A stretch of DNA of 64,000 nt from Rhizophlyctis rosea (taxonomy: Eukaryota > Chytridiomycota > Chytridiomycetes > Rhizophlyctidales > Rhizophlyctidaceae), in the NCBI GenBank assembly GCA_027596075.1, contig JADGJC010000124.1, positions 1 to 64,000 of the forward strand, written 5' to 3'. Numbering within the stretch: the first letter of the stretch is position 1; each line of letters opens with the position of its first letter. Under the pieces are notes generated by a model that ran no database searches, had not been told where the DNA came from, and saw nothing but the letters and a program-made list of their open reading frames with translations. The position numbers and the translations under genes were made by a program. This document shows positions 1 through 10,554 of the stretch, one piece after another.

Positions 1-1018
1 CATTGGGTGGGTTAAGGAGACGGGGAGAGTTCTTTTGGTGGTGGTAGATGGTTTTGGTGTTGAGGTTCAAAACCTTGAGTCGTACCGCTTTATTGTAGAA
101 TTCCAAAATTTAAAGAGCTTCCCCTCCAACGTTTGCCAATCTCTTTTTTGAGACCTGATACCAAAACAGATTTGAAAGGGAACAGAGAAGTCTGTGACGG
201 GAAGAGCACGGAAAAATGATCCTCTTCATTCAGGAACGAGTCATCTTTCCCATTTCTTAAATCCAACATTCGACGAACGCGAAATGTTAAGACAGTACTT
301 CATCCTGTGCCGGATAGCTATCAACGGAATTCCAGCATACCATTTCAAATTTCCTTTCAACCAACGGAAAGTCGGACGTAGAATACACACGGGTGTGTCT
401 CATGTCACCACTCCTACCCGTCATTGCCCGACATTCATGCGCTGTTGGGGAGACGTCATGAAAGGGTCAATGTGTATTGACGAGAGCTCAATAGGCCTCC
501 CCGATCACAGTGCTGCTGCCGATTGATTGTGCTCTGTGTCTAGACGGCATAGTCGAGTCAGAGGTGCTATCAACGATCGGATTTTCAGGGTTCTTTTGGT
601 CTTGTGCAGGTGGGAATGGAGAGGCAGTAAACAAACTCGGAGTCGCTCGGATGCGGAGTTTTACATATATGGTGCTGAACTAGATAGTTCTGCCGACGTA
701 TTGAGAAGTGATGTATTACTTTTTCCTGCAACTGTACCATGACGTGTTAGGCCTGTATTTTGATGCGTGGTTGCGGAAGCGCGGAATTGTAGATGCAGAG
801 ATATGTCAGTGTTACGCAGTTGCCCGCTCGTAACGTGAGTAGCAGTCCCTTCAGTCCCTTGGCCGTTTCGTCACATGGGGTGAAGTCATCCAGCAAAAAG
901 AAAAATATATTACATCTTCAAACTAACCATATGTACAGAAGAGAACAGCCGCAAAGTCCGATTCTCTAACCAGCCAATTCATCGCCTCTGAATGGAATGC
1001 CGCCCGCTCTCTAGTAGT
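1..1018. other. Intergenic, no gene supported
   Basis: Two open frames of 110 and 71 codons follow one another on the plus strand (194-742). They have no recognisable domain and no codon pattern like the real genes, and the second begins where the first stops. I see no tRNA, repeat or transposon. The 3' end of a neighbouring gene could lie here. Confidence 0.5.
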
Positions 1019-1346
1019 TTATGCGGTGGCTCCGAAGGTATAATAGTACGCGTTGGAGAGAAAGTTTTGCGCGTAATTTGGTACGAGGGATATGGCGGTG
1101 TAGAGGGAGAGGATGCAGAAGAGGAGGATTCCTGTGTCTGGAAGGGTTCAGATAGGGGATAATGTTTTAAGTTAGATGAGGTTGTCCTGCTGGAATGACA
1201 CGAAAACTATGACAGACATGTAAACGCAGTTTTTGCACAGAGTACGTACTGAAGGCAACCTTTTCCCATGGTTCCAACATGTAGAGTCCGAGGGTTACTT
1301 CCCACTGATATATTTTTAGTTTGGCGTGGTTGGCGAGGGAGGACAT
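1019..1346 (-). CDS. Serine palmitoyltransferase small subunit (SPTSSA/B type), 71 aa, two exons
   Basis: The small activating subunit of serine palmitoyltransferase sits in the ER membrane. It stimulates the first step of sphingoid-base synthesis (serine plus palmitoyl-CoA) and helps set acyl-CoA preference. Exon 1 (1346-1250) encodes a short cytosolic start and the hallmark stretch around residues 13-32, reading YQWEVTLGLYMLEPWEKVAF. The LYMLEPWE core is what animal SPTSSA/SPTSSB proteins carry. Intron 1249-1138 is GT-AG. Exon 2 (1137-1019) encodes one hydrophobic helix (about residues 34-51) and a short tail with three tyrosines. Length matches the animal proteins (about 70-76 aa). Budding yeast uses the unrelated-looking Tsc3. 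It is divergently placed to NOG1 with about 730 bp between. Neither exon is long enough to be noticed as an ORF alone. Confidence 0.85.
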
Positions 1347-2079
1347 TGCGAGGTTTTGTTTGTTTGGGGTTTAAGGGAGAGTACTGGGTGGCGCAAGGAA
1401 AAGAGTGTCGTTCTCGAGTGTGTGGCGGCAGTCTCTATGTGGCAGTATATGCCGTGTTCTCGGGGTCCTCTGTGAGGGGTTTGGCAAGGCGGTGCTGTCG
1501 AGAGTAGTGAAAGGATGCGGTGATGAAATTGCAGAGGAAGGTAGGTGGTGAAGGTGAACGAAAAGGTTGCAGAGGACAAGTTCCGACACTTGGCGGATCG
1601 TGGCGCAGCAACAGTGATTAGCTCATGTGAAGGGTGTTGTTGGTTTCATCAATGTAACCATGAAAGAATAGATTGTGTGGCTTCACAAGCACAAACATAT
1701 GGCTTCATATACAAGCCCACCACGCCACATCCATATGAGGGTCTGCAGTTATTTTTGTTTTTTGGCCCCACCCCTTCCACACGAGTGGGAAGTGGCGCAG
1801 GTGGATATTTTGGGAGTCGAGTCGCATCCAACTCACCTGGCCACCCACAAACCTTCAACCTGGTGGTCAAAAATACTCCCCCTGGTCTGGCTTTTCGTCC
1901 TCTTCCCTAAAGGCAACTCTTGTGGACTATTGGACTGGTCTACTGGTGCGCTACACATACTGAGCAGGTCTATCATAACACGCTGCTTCATAGGTCCATA
2001 GGTCGAGAAATAAGTAGTCTCCGAACGAACCCTTTTCGTCCCACTGTCCACCTAGTCCCGCCCGGACACCACTCGCACA
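1347..2079. other. Shared upstream region of SPT small subunit and NOG1
   Basis: Intergenic region between two divergent start codons. Open frames on both strands are short and overlap without domains. It should hold both promoters, but I see no clear TATA box and no other gene. Confidence 0.5.
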
Positions 2080-4815
2080 ATGTCCATTTACAACTTCAAA
2101 AAGGTCCAGGTCGTCCCGACCGCCACGGACTTTATCGATATCACCCTGTCCAAAATTCAGCGCAAGACCCCCACCGTCATCCATGCTCACTATCAAATCA
2201 CTCGTATCCGTCAGTTCTACATGCGCAAAGTCAAGTTTGCCCAGGATTGTTTTGATGAACGCCTAAACCAGATTCTCACCGATTTCCCGAAATTGGATGT
2301 ACGTTGAGTGTGTTGTGGAGTGGGATTTGTGTATTTGGGGGGAAGGGAGAAGATGGTGTGCGCCAAGCGCCATTGAGGCCAGCGAAGCTGGCTATGGATA
2401 GTGCACGAAGCGCGGAGCGCCTTTGTTGTCAGCAAAGCTGGCTTGATAGTGCGCGCAGCGCAGAGCATGGCGCGGAGCGCCATTGAGGCCAGCGAAGCTG
2501 GCTATGGTTAGTGCGCCGCAGCGCCTTCGTGGCCAGCGAAGCTGGCTTATTAGGCGCGAAGTGCCTGAGAGTGACTGCGGTTGGGAGGTCATTTGAAGGA
2601 TGGGATAGGGGGATGGGAGATTAGTGGAGATGGAGGGGGATGGGTGTGTGTGAGATGTATGGAAATCATCAGGCGGGAGGTGTGAAAGAAGTATGATGAA
2701 ATGTGCTAATGTAAAAGGGCAATCCAGGAAATCCACCCCTTTTACTCCGACCTAATGAACGTCCTCTACGACCGCGACCACTACAAACTCGCCCTCGGCC
2801 AAATCAGCACCGCAAAACACCTAATCGACAACGTCGCAAAAGACTACGCCCGCCTCCTCAAATTCGGCGACTCCCTCTTCCGCTGCAAACAACTCAAAAA
2901 AGCCGCTCTGGGCCGCATGGCAACAATCATGAAACGCCAAAAAGATTCCCTAGCCTACCTCGAACAAGTCCGCCAACACTTGGCCCGTCTCCCTTCCATC
3001 GACCCAAACACCCGAACCCTCCTCGTCTGCGGGTACCCCAACGTCGGCAAATCCAGCTTCATGAATAAACTCACCCGCGCGGAAGTCGAGGTCCAACCGT
3101 ACGCGTTCACCACAAAGTCCCTCTTCGTCGGCCACATGGACTACAAATACCTCCGCTGGCAAGTCATCGACACCCCGGGAATCCTCGACCACCCCCTCGA
3201 ACAACGCAACACCATCGAAATGCAGTCCATCACCGCGCTCGCCCACCTCCGCGCCTGCATCATGTTCTTCATCGACCTCTCCGAACAATGCGGATACAGC
3301 ATCGCGGACCAAATCAAGCTTTACCACTCCATTAAACCCCTCTTCGCGAACAAACCCACCATGCTGGTCGTTAACAAAATCGACGTGATGAGGCCGGAGG
3401 ATTTGGGCCCGAATGAAAAGGCTATGATTGATGCTATCGTTGGGAAAGATGGAGTTGAGATGGCGCAGTTGAGTTGTTATACTGAGGAAGGGGTTATGGA
3501 TGTGCGGAATCAGGCGTGTGATAAGTTGTTGCAGTCGAGGGTGGAGATGAAGATGAAGGGTAGTAAGGTTAATGATGTGCTTAATAAGTTGCATTTGTCG
3601 CAGCCGCAGGCGAGGGATGATAAGGTATGGGATTTGTTTTTTTTGGTTTTTTTTGTTTGGTTGGGGTGGTGGGGAGTGGGTTGGGGAGTGGGTTGGGGTG
3701 TGGGTTGGGGTGTGTGTTGGCGAGTGTGTTGGGGAGTGTGTAGGAGTGTGTGTAGGGGAGTGCATTGAGGAGGATATGGAACTTACGCTTTCGATTCCCA
3801 ATCAGGACCGGCCCACGTTCGTTCCCGATGCGGCCAAGCACAAAGTCAAGTACGACGCAGAGGATCCCAACCGTCCGAAATTGGAGCGGGACTTGGAGGT
3901 TGAAGGCGGTGGTGCGGGTGTGTTCAACATCGATCTCAAGAGTGAGTATCTCTTTCGCATCTCCTGGATTCCCATCCACGTCTGCTGTTGCGTGGTGGTA
4001 CATGTTTTTGGTACGACATATAATCCATGCTCACGCCTTTGCTTCGCACCCACAGAAATCTATCTCCTCAACAACCCCGACCACAAATACGACGTCATCC
4101 CCGAAATCATGGACGGCAAAAACGTCGCCGACTTTATCGACGCGGACATCGAAGCCAAACTCGACGCCCTCGAAAAAGAAGAGGAACGTCTCATCGCTGA
4201 AGGGTTCTACGAGGAAGAGGAAGACATCATGGACGAAGATGAAGAAGCTATCGCCGCCGCTGCTGCGGAGATTAAGGAGAAGAAACAGTTGATTCGCCAG
4301 GCGCACCAGCAAGCTAAGGGCAAGAACCGGACGGTTATTCCGAAGAAGGCGGTGCGGAGGGGTGTGGAGGATTTGGAGAGGGGGTTGGGGGCTTTGGGTG
4401 TTGAGGGAGCGGTTGGGGCGGTTATGGAACGGGCGGGGAGGAAGAGGGCTAGGAGTGAGACGAGGGGGGAGAGTATTGTTCGGGAAGCGAGTGTGAGTGG
4501 GAATCAGGAGGCGAAGAGGAGGGCTACGAGTCAGGGGAGGGATAGGAGTGTTGCTGGGTTGGCTAATGCCAAGGTTTGTTATTCTGCTTTTTTGTTTACA
4601 CTGGCGTTTTGGGGTTTGTGGTATCTGTTTACTTATGTGTTTCTCTGTTTCGACGCATGCAGCAAAAGGAAGTTGCAGACAAGATCCGCAAGAAGAACCA
4701 GGTGCAGTCAAACCTGTTTGCCAAGCAGGGCGAGGCGGATCGTCATATTATGACCAAGCTGCCGAAGCATTTGTTTGCGGGGAAGCGGAAGGCGGGCAAG
4801 ACGGATCGGAGATAG
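2080..4815 (+). CDS. NOG1: Nucleolar GTP-binding protein 1 (NOG1/GTPBP4), 640 aa, five exons
   Basis: An essential GTPase that joins pre-60S ribosomal particles in the nucleolus and leaves in the cytoplasm. Exons 2080-2298, 2728-3624, 3806-3941, 4056-4573 and 4663-4815 keep frame at every GT-AG junction. The N-terminal helical domain contains [15 protein letters not shown] (about residues 74-88). The G domain follows with P-loop GYPNVGKSS (about 175-183), DTPG (about 221-224) and NKID (about 289-292). The C-terminal half is charged and coiled, with an acidic [12 protein letters not shown] run and a basic tail ending [11 protein letters not shown]. Length matches yeast and human (about 635-650). 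Intron 1 is unusually long (429 bp) and carries hairpin repeats, and intron 2 is a G/T-rich repeat. Codon third positions change abruptly from C to G/T near 3385 within exon 2. Confidence 0.95.
2362..2563. repeat. Cluster of short GC-rich hairpin repeats in NOG1 intron 1
   Basis: Four copies of a 15-base imperfect-loop palindrome (GCCAGCGAAGCTGGC or a one-to-two-base variant) start near 2378, 2428, 2488 and 2532. Each forms a 6-bp stem with a GAA or AAA loop. Between them lie related GCGCGGAGCGCC and GCGCGAAGTGC units that form further small stems. The flanking CCATTGAG and TATGGATAGTGC segments are repeated too, so the unit is about 45-60 bp long. In form this resembles the double-hairpin elements known from chytrid and Allomyces mitochondrial DNA, but it lies in a nuclear spliceosomal intron. 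Confidence 0.8.
3655..3770 (+). repeat. G/T-rich degenerate minisatellite in NOG1 intron 2
   Basis: A stretch built from variants of TTGGGGTGTGGG and GTGTGTTGGGGAGTG fills most of the 181-bp second intron of NOG1. Runs of GGGG at regular spacing could form a G-quadruplex in the nascent RNA or the non-template DNA strand. No protein family is suggested by the open frame that crosses it. Confidence 0.7.
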
Positions 4816-5340
4816 ATGGGGGGTTTCCGTGTTGTGCTTTTGGTATTGATCTGGTCATAGTTTTGGTAGTCTTTTGTGTTATTAGTCGGTCGTTCGTGTT
4901 GTTTTGTATAGGTGTTTTTTAGGGAGGCTGGGAAGTGGGATGCATTTGGGGTGTGTGGGTACCCAGAGTAGGGATGTAGGTAGATACACCTTTTCGTTTT
5001 TTTCCATGTCTTGCCTTGGTTTGTACCATATAGTAAATTATGAGTTGGTTTCTATTTTTATAGAATGATTCCTCAGTTGTTTATGGGGATCCATTGCCAC
5101 AATGTCCAGAGGACGCTAAGTGCGGTAAACAGGCAGGGGCAATGTGGACAGATGAAGGCTGGACTTCGGAACAACAAATTCCGAATTCACCCGAATCGGC
5201 TAAATCCATAACCACCTCCCATCCTTTCCCCCCCTTCCTTCTGCACCTCATCCTCATCTCATCTCAGAACGTAAAACACCTACGAACGCAGATACCTCCC
5301 TCCCATACACCCCAACCCAACGAACGTCGTCAATTGCAAT

Positions 5341-6143
5341 ATGGACTTCTCACCCGCAACCCTGTTCCAAAACCTCACCGACAACCCCATAAACTGGGTC
5401 CTGGCCGCCGTGGCAGGGTACATGCTCTACTCCCTCACCGCAAAGTCGTCAATAGCTTCTCTTCCGCCTCCGCAACATCCTGGTAAGGATATAGTCACTC
5501 CTTGCCAACAACATAGAATGGGCAGATTGGGAGTGCACGGATTCCCGCCATGTCTTCAATACGCGCGTTACAACCGTACTTATTCGTCTGCGACCCATTG
5601 ATTGACAGAGGTGATCGAACTACGAGAATTCACGCCAAAAGAGCTGTCGCACTTTGACGGGAAGGACGATAAGCCGATTTATATGGGCGTGAACGGACGT
5701 GTATATGACGTGACACGGGGACGGGGGTTTTACGGACCAGGTAAAATAAAGGAGCAGCACTTGTTAAACAGAAATCGTTTGTTTACCTTGCCAAATGTGA
5801 GAAACATACAACAATGCGAGGGGCTGACTCCGCCGTCATAATTCCTTCCCAGGCGGAATGTACGGCAACTTTGCCGGGCGCGATGCATCGCGGGGTCTAG
5901 CTAAGAACTCTTTTGATGAGGATATGATGGTTGATATTGATGGACCTATTGATAAGTTGGAGGATTTGGATCAGGAGGAGTGGCAGTCTTTGAGGGATTG
6001 GGCTGGGTTCTTTGAGGGAAAGTGAGTACCCGCATCAGTTGCCGAACAAAAAGGCACTTCAGTGCGTCTTATGCCTTGATGCTGAATACTGTCGTTTTTG
6101 TAACAGATATGATTTCATTGGTACGCTGGTCGAAAACCAATGA
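5341..6143 (+). CDS. DAP1: Dap1/PGRMC-type cytochrome b5-like heme protein, 159 aa, four exons
   Basis: A membrane-associated progesterone-receptor family protein. Members bind heme and support cytochrome P450 enzymes such as Erg11 at the ER. Exons 5341-5482, 5609-5740, 5853-6021 and 6107-6143 join in frame. Residues 18-33 form a single N-terminal membrane helix. A cytochrome b5-like fold follows: EVIELREFTPKELSHFDG, IYMGVNGRVYDVTRG, then FYGPGGMYGNFAGRDASR, which carries the tyrosines used for heme binding in this family. The acidic stretch after that and the short final exon (YDFIGTLVENQ) match Dap1 architecture and size (about 150-195 aa). The gene follows NOG1 on the same strand after about 525 bp. 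Confidence 0.92.
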
Positions 6144-6664
6144 AGGCGAATTTTGATCCATTTCTGTTGAAATATTGTACATAGTGTGATTGGGAGGTTG
6201 TCGGGGAGTCGATGAGCATGATGGAATGATTAGATGCCTTCTGTGGTAATCGTGAAGACCAACGAATGTGTTTGGCCCACTGCTACGGACCCTCGGTGAC
6301 CCGCCTCTTCGACTTGGAGTAGTAAAGACCCAATTTGGGCAAAACCTTTCCAGACCTCTCCCAACACTCACTCGTTCAATCTTACCAGCATGGCCCCTCT
6401 CCAACGTGATTCATGTGAATGCAACTCGAATTTACAGACGGACTTGTGATATAAATCGTACTATGTAGCATTGCGAAGCAGGACACCAGGCCCCATCCCT
6501 GCCTTGGAAACCACCGCAAAGAGACAACAATATACAAGCGGCCGATGTTGATACCCTGCCCTTCCCCCAGACTGAATACACCTTGCCTGCAAGTCGACCC
6601 ATAAAACATCATTACACTCCAAACCGCTCACGCCCCCGCGCGCACCGCCGGATCCTGCACCCCT

Positions 6665-9639
6665 TCAAACTCCATAATAACCATCATGCGCCCTCCTCAT
6701 ATGCCCATAACACTCCCCGGAAGTCTCAAAAACCCTCATACACCCTTCAAACCAACAAATATGTGCCTTGCACACTCCACATTCCATATGGTTGCACCCA
6801 TCATTCTTTTCGATATCCGCCTTGCATCTTGGGCAGGGACGTACGTCGTTTTGCTGTTTCCACGTTTCAAACTCTGCATTGCCTTCGAGGGTGGCGAGTT
6901 CGTGTTGGTGGCAGGTGAGGCCTTCGTGGGGGGAGGAGTGGCAGGAGGGGCAGGTGGGGGTTAGGCAGGAGGGGCAGAGGAATGGTTGGGGGGGTGGGTC
7001 GGTTGGTGGAATGGGGATGTAAGTTTCTTCGCAGTCCGCTGTTGGGCAGTAGCGAATTTTGGATGGGTTTTGGTTGACATAGGTTCGGAAAGCGGAGGTG
7101 AAGAAGGTGTTTATGTGGGTTGATCCTAATATTGTTTTGATGGTCAATAACTGGATAGGCGCATGGCAGGACGTTGCGACACAGGTGAGCGGGAAGGTGG
7201 TGGGGTTGTCCATGTAATGTCGGAAGCATTCTGTACAGTATTTAAGGTCACAGTCGATGCGGATGGGGTCGAATAGCTCACAGAAGCAGATGGGACATTC
7301 TTCAAGATTGGTTGAGGTGTTGGTAGTGCCCGGCTTGGATGCGTTCAAAAGGATGGTTGTTGACAAGGTGCTGGAACTGCAACGCACTCGGGTCACGTTG
7401 GCCGTTAGTCCGGAACACTTTCAGACTTTGGGACAATCACAGCGCGTCTGTTGGAGGACAGAGTTGGAGACGCCTCCTCTATCCGAGATGTCGAAACAGC
7501 GTTGCAAAAAGAGATTCTGAATCCGATTTTGAACGCATCGCGAGTGGATGTTGACGCGACATCCAAAGACACATCTGCCTTATTAGCAAGCCGTTCCCTC
7601 AATTTCGCCAACAATCCCCGCACCAAAGTCCATCCTCCTTGCCCGCTCCCTCTCTTCTTCCGTCCCAAAAACCTTCAAACACCTCGTCCGCCTATCCCGA
7701 TAAACAAACACCCCACAACTCCTCATGACTTCTTGCAAAAAGGCATACCCACTAGACTTTCCAATCCACTCACACCAAACTCCATTCCCCTTATCATCCA
7801 CCAACACCCGTCCACCCAAAATCGCATTCACACATTTCTTCAATGTTGCTACGGCCTTGGCTTCCCCACTCGCGATCCTTACCACCCCGCCACTGCCACC
7901 AACTCCGGGCTCAAACACCTGGACTGTAGTTGACGCCTTGTCCCTCTGGCTCCCTACCAGCGCAAGGTCCGCCTGGACAAATGGAAAGATCTCCGAGGGG
8001 ATCTTGATTTTGCACATCGAGATCCGCTCAGCATGTATCTTGGTATCGATCTTCAGCGCACCGAGCTGTTGGACGGCTTCCTTTGCACCTTCTTCAAAGG
8101 AGAAGTTGGCCATGGCTTTGGTTTTGGGTGAGGTTGGGTCGCGGGTTGGTAGGATGGTGAAGGTTTGGAAGGTTGGGATGCTTTTGAGGGCGCCGTGAAT
8201 AGCTCGTTGCCTTTCGCGATTGCTAAATCTAATCCTTCCCATCGAAATGCTTGTGAGCCATCCAAACCCTTCAAATAGAACCCGGAGTGACCTTTCTGAT
8301 GTGCTTTCACGCAGGTTGCTGACAGCTACGGAGAAAGATTCGCGCTGGCCGCGACTTGGTGGGATGGCTTTACATGTAAGCTTGCGGTTGTCTAGTATCT
8401 GACCGTCGCATTTGCGTGCTGCGTAAGTTGCATCGGAGTAGTCTTCGTAGTGAATCCAGGCGATACGAGAGGATTCAAACCATGTCAATTTGACGGCGAA
8501 CATCCGGAAGGTTTCTGAACCCAGGAGTTGTATACGGAGGGCGTCAGGTTCGAGGTTGAGGGAGGTCACTGATGTTGGAATTCCCTCGACAGCTTTCCGT
8601 GCAAGGTCACTGTTGGGAAAGGTGGCAATGCTGAAATGGGTTCCGTCGTCCGCTTCATCTACTTTTACGTTGGTAGCAGTGAAGTCCTGCACAAGAATAT
8701 CTATGAGAGCCCTGGTGTCAACATTCGGTGGAATGCCGTGATGATGATCCGATCAAGTGCTGCTGATGTGTTGATTTTGACAACTTCTGCACCAGGTCCG
8801 AACTCAACACGGGTGTTGCCGCTTGATGGAGACCAGAAGATGGTGCTGTGGCTGGCATTCCCTGATGTTTCAGTCAATGCTGCACTTGCGTTGTTGGGCG
8901 CTGAGTATATTGTTGCTTGGGATGCAGATTGAGTTGGAGCATGGAGAAACCGGCAAGAATGGCCAGCGGTGCAGTTCCCTGCTGCGAAAAACTTGCAAGG
9001 CTGAGGCTGAATGGGGGTTGATGGGGTGGTTGGGCTTGTGGCAGAGATGGATGGATTGGGTGGGGAAATCGCATTGACATGACCAAACTTGCAGCTCAAA
9101 CCTCGCCGACAACCAGCAGGAGTTGCATAGTAACTACAGGGCGGAGTTGCCGAAGTATATGATACTCCGCTCTCAGCCTCAGGAAGAGCATGACGAAAGT
9201 TGCAAGTGGCTCCCCGTCGACAACCGGTTGTTGTCGTAAAGAAGCTGCATAAAGCTGAAAGTGCATCAGCCAACTAGATGGACATATAAAATGTTGCTTT
9301 GCGCATATGTTCCTTCTCATCTTTACCTGAATCCTCTGACATATCGACTTTGACAGGCTGATACCCTAGATCTGAAGACTTTACGGCATGCTTAAACGGG
9401 CACATATCGCCCCGCGTACAGGTCCCCATGGCATCAAATCTACACTGTGTCACTCCTGGTGCACTCCCCCGTGATTCCGAAGGGGTCAAACCGCCTCCTG
9501 TCAAAGTTTCTCCTTCCAAATTCTGGGGGGCATCGCGAGGGTCTATATGTTCAAACGGGCAAAAATCTCCCTTGAGGCATTTCCGCTTAGCATGGAAGTG
9601 ACAAGGTGTAGTGTTTTTGGCGGAACCTGCTTGCAGCAT
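6665..9639 (-). CDS. CCCH zinc-finger / RRM / RBR (RING-IBR-RING) E3 ligase-like protein, frame-interrupted
   Basis: Read from 9639 leftward. Exon 1 (9639-9327) and the next exon (from 9254) hold five CCCH fingers, for example CxFHAKRKCLKGDFCPFEH and CSFFTTTTGCRRGATCNFRH. RRM-like folds follow (RIIITGIPPNVDTRALIDIL, then SVAVSNLRESTSERSLRVLF). The C-terminal RBR has RING1 CPICFCELFDPIRIDCDLKYC, an IBR and RING2 CPRCKADIEKNDGCNHMEC, whose last GCNHM cysteine is the expected thioester acceptor. RBR enzymes pass ubiquitin through that cysteine. CCCH and RRM parts imply RNA binding. The frame changes without a plausible intron near 8737-8741 (one base missing in the first RRM), near 7640, and between 7440 and 7400. 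It could be a decaying gene or contain assembly indels. Similar fused proteins occur in mushrooms, and plant DEAH11-type proteins also end in RBR. Confidence 0.75.
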
Positions 9640-9887
9640 TCTGACTGTTGTTGGTTGGGGGTGAGAATATGCGTATGCAAATCAATCAGAGATTGGAAGT
9701 CTTGAGGAAGGGGAAACCAAGGGGAAACAGTCAACAGGAAAGTCTCGCCCGAGTGTGTAGACCTAATTTTACCTCTTTTGGTTAGATAGTAGGACATTTG
9801 TGAGACCATCTTCAGACACACGAAAAAATGGGGGATGCTGCTTTTTGCCAGTTCCACACCACTGCGCAATCCATTCCCACACAAAAG

Positions 9888-10136
9888 ATGCTTTCCCTCT
9901 CCCTCCCAAACCTCCGCTCCCAACCCCTGACCCGCATCCTCCCCCTAATAGCCCTAACAACAATCTTCATCGGCGCACTGATCTATCATTCAACAAAACG
10001 GCGCAGATTCTACCGCGGCCGTCCACCAAAGGACCCATTCAAACGCGGGAAGGGCCGCAACGGCAAGGGCGCAAAGCCGAAAAAGAGGAAGACACGTGGG
10101 CCGTACTTGGGGATGTTTTCTGGGCGGCGGAAGTAA
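9888..10136 (+). CDS. Small basic single-pass membrane protein, 82 aa, unknown function
   Basis: An intronless frame with a hydrophobic helix at about residues 13-33 (RILPLIALTTIFIGALIYHS). A very basic tail follows (RRRFYRGRPPKDPFKRGKG, then KPKKRKTRGPYLGMFSGRRK). Charge distribution suggests one membrane pass with the tail on the cytosolic or matrix side. I chose the methionine at 9888 because it is followed directly by the helix. An in-frame upstream methionine at 9828 would add 20 residues. It is divergent to the CCCH/RBR gene. No family recognised. The clean switch from C-ending to G-ending codons is the same as in neighbouring real genes. Confidence 0.5.
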   Translation: MLSLSLPNLRSQPLTRILPLIALTTIFIGALIYHSTKRRRFYRGRPPKDPFKRGKGRNGKGAKPKKRKTRGPYLGMFSGRRK

Positions 10137-10554
10137 TGGATGTCTGTTGGGGCGGGTGTAAGAAGTGTGTTCGGGGGAAGTGGGGGCAATAGGCAGTTGC
10201 GCACGACGTGTATATAGTCATCACCATCGACGAATAGATATTGTACATAGGTTTGCTTCATCGATTATTGATTATTTCGTACCAGGGTTCGTGCAAAGCA
10301 ATGCTGGTATACTTGGACATCGCAGGTCATGAAAGACGTTCCGTTGTCCTTCGGTCACATACAACGGTCCACGCTCGTGCAAACTAATTCGGCGATCGGG
10401 ACACAGTATTTTCCATTCATCTGATTGCTCTTACACATTATCGTTCTCTCTTTTGCTTGATCCCTTCCTTCTACCATTCATCGACAGCCGCAAAATCATC
10501 GTAATGTCCCCGCCTCCCTTTAATAATCCGTCATCTCAATGGACGTTCGCACAT
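10137..10554. other. Intergenic between small membrane protein and MPDU1 (convergent ends)
   Basis: Both neighbouring genes end here. I see no open frame of note and no repeat. Confidence 0.5.

Noticed and set aside
194..742. Two back-to-back plus-strand frames near the left edge
   Set aside because: No domain, no splice logic, composition unlike neighbouring coding sequence.
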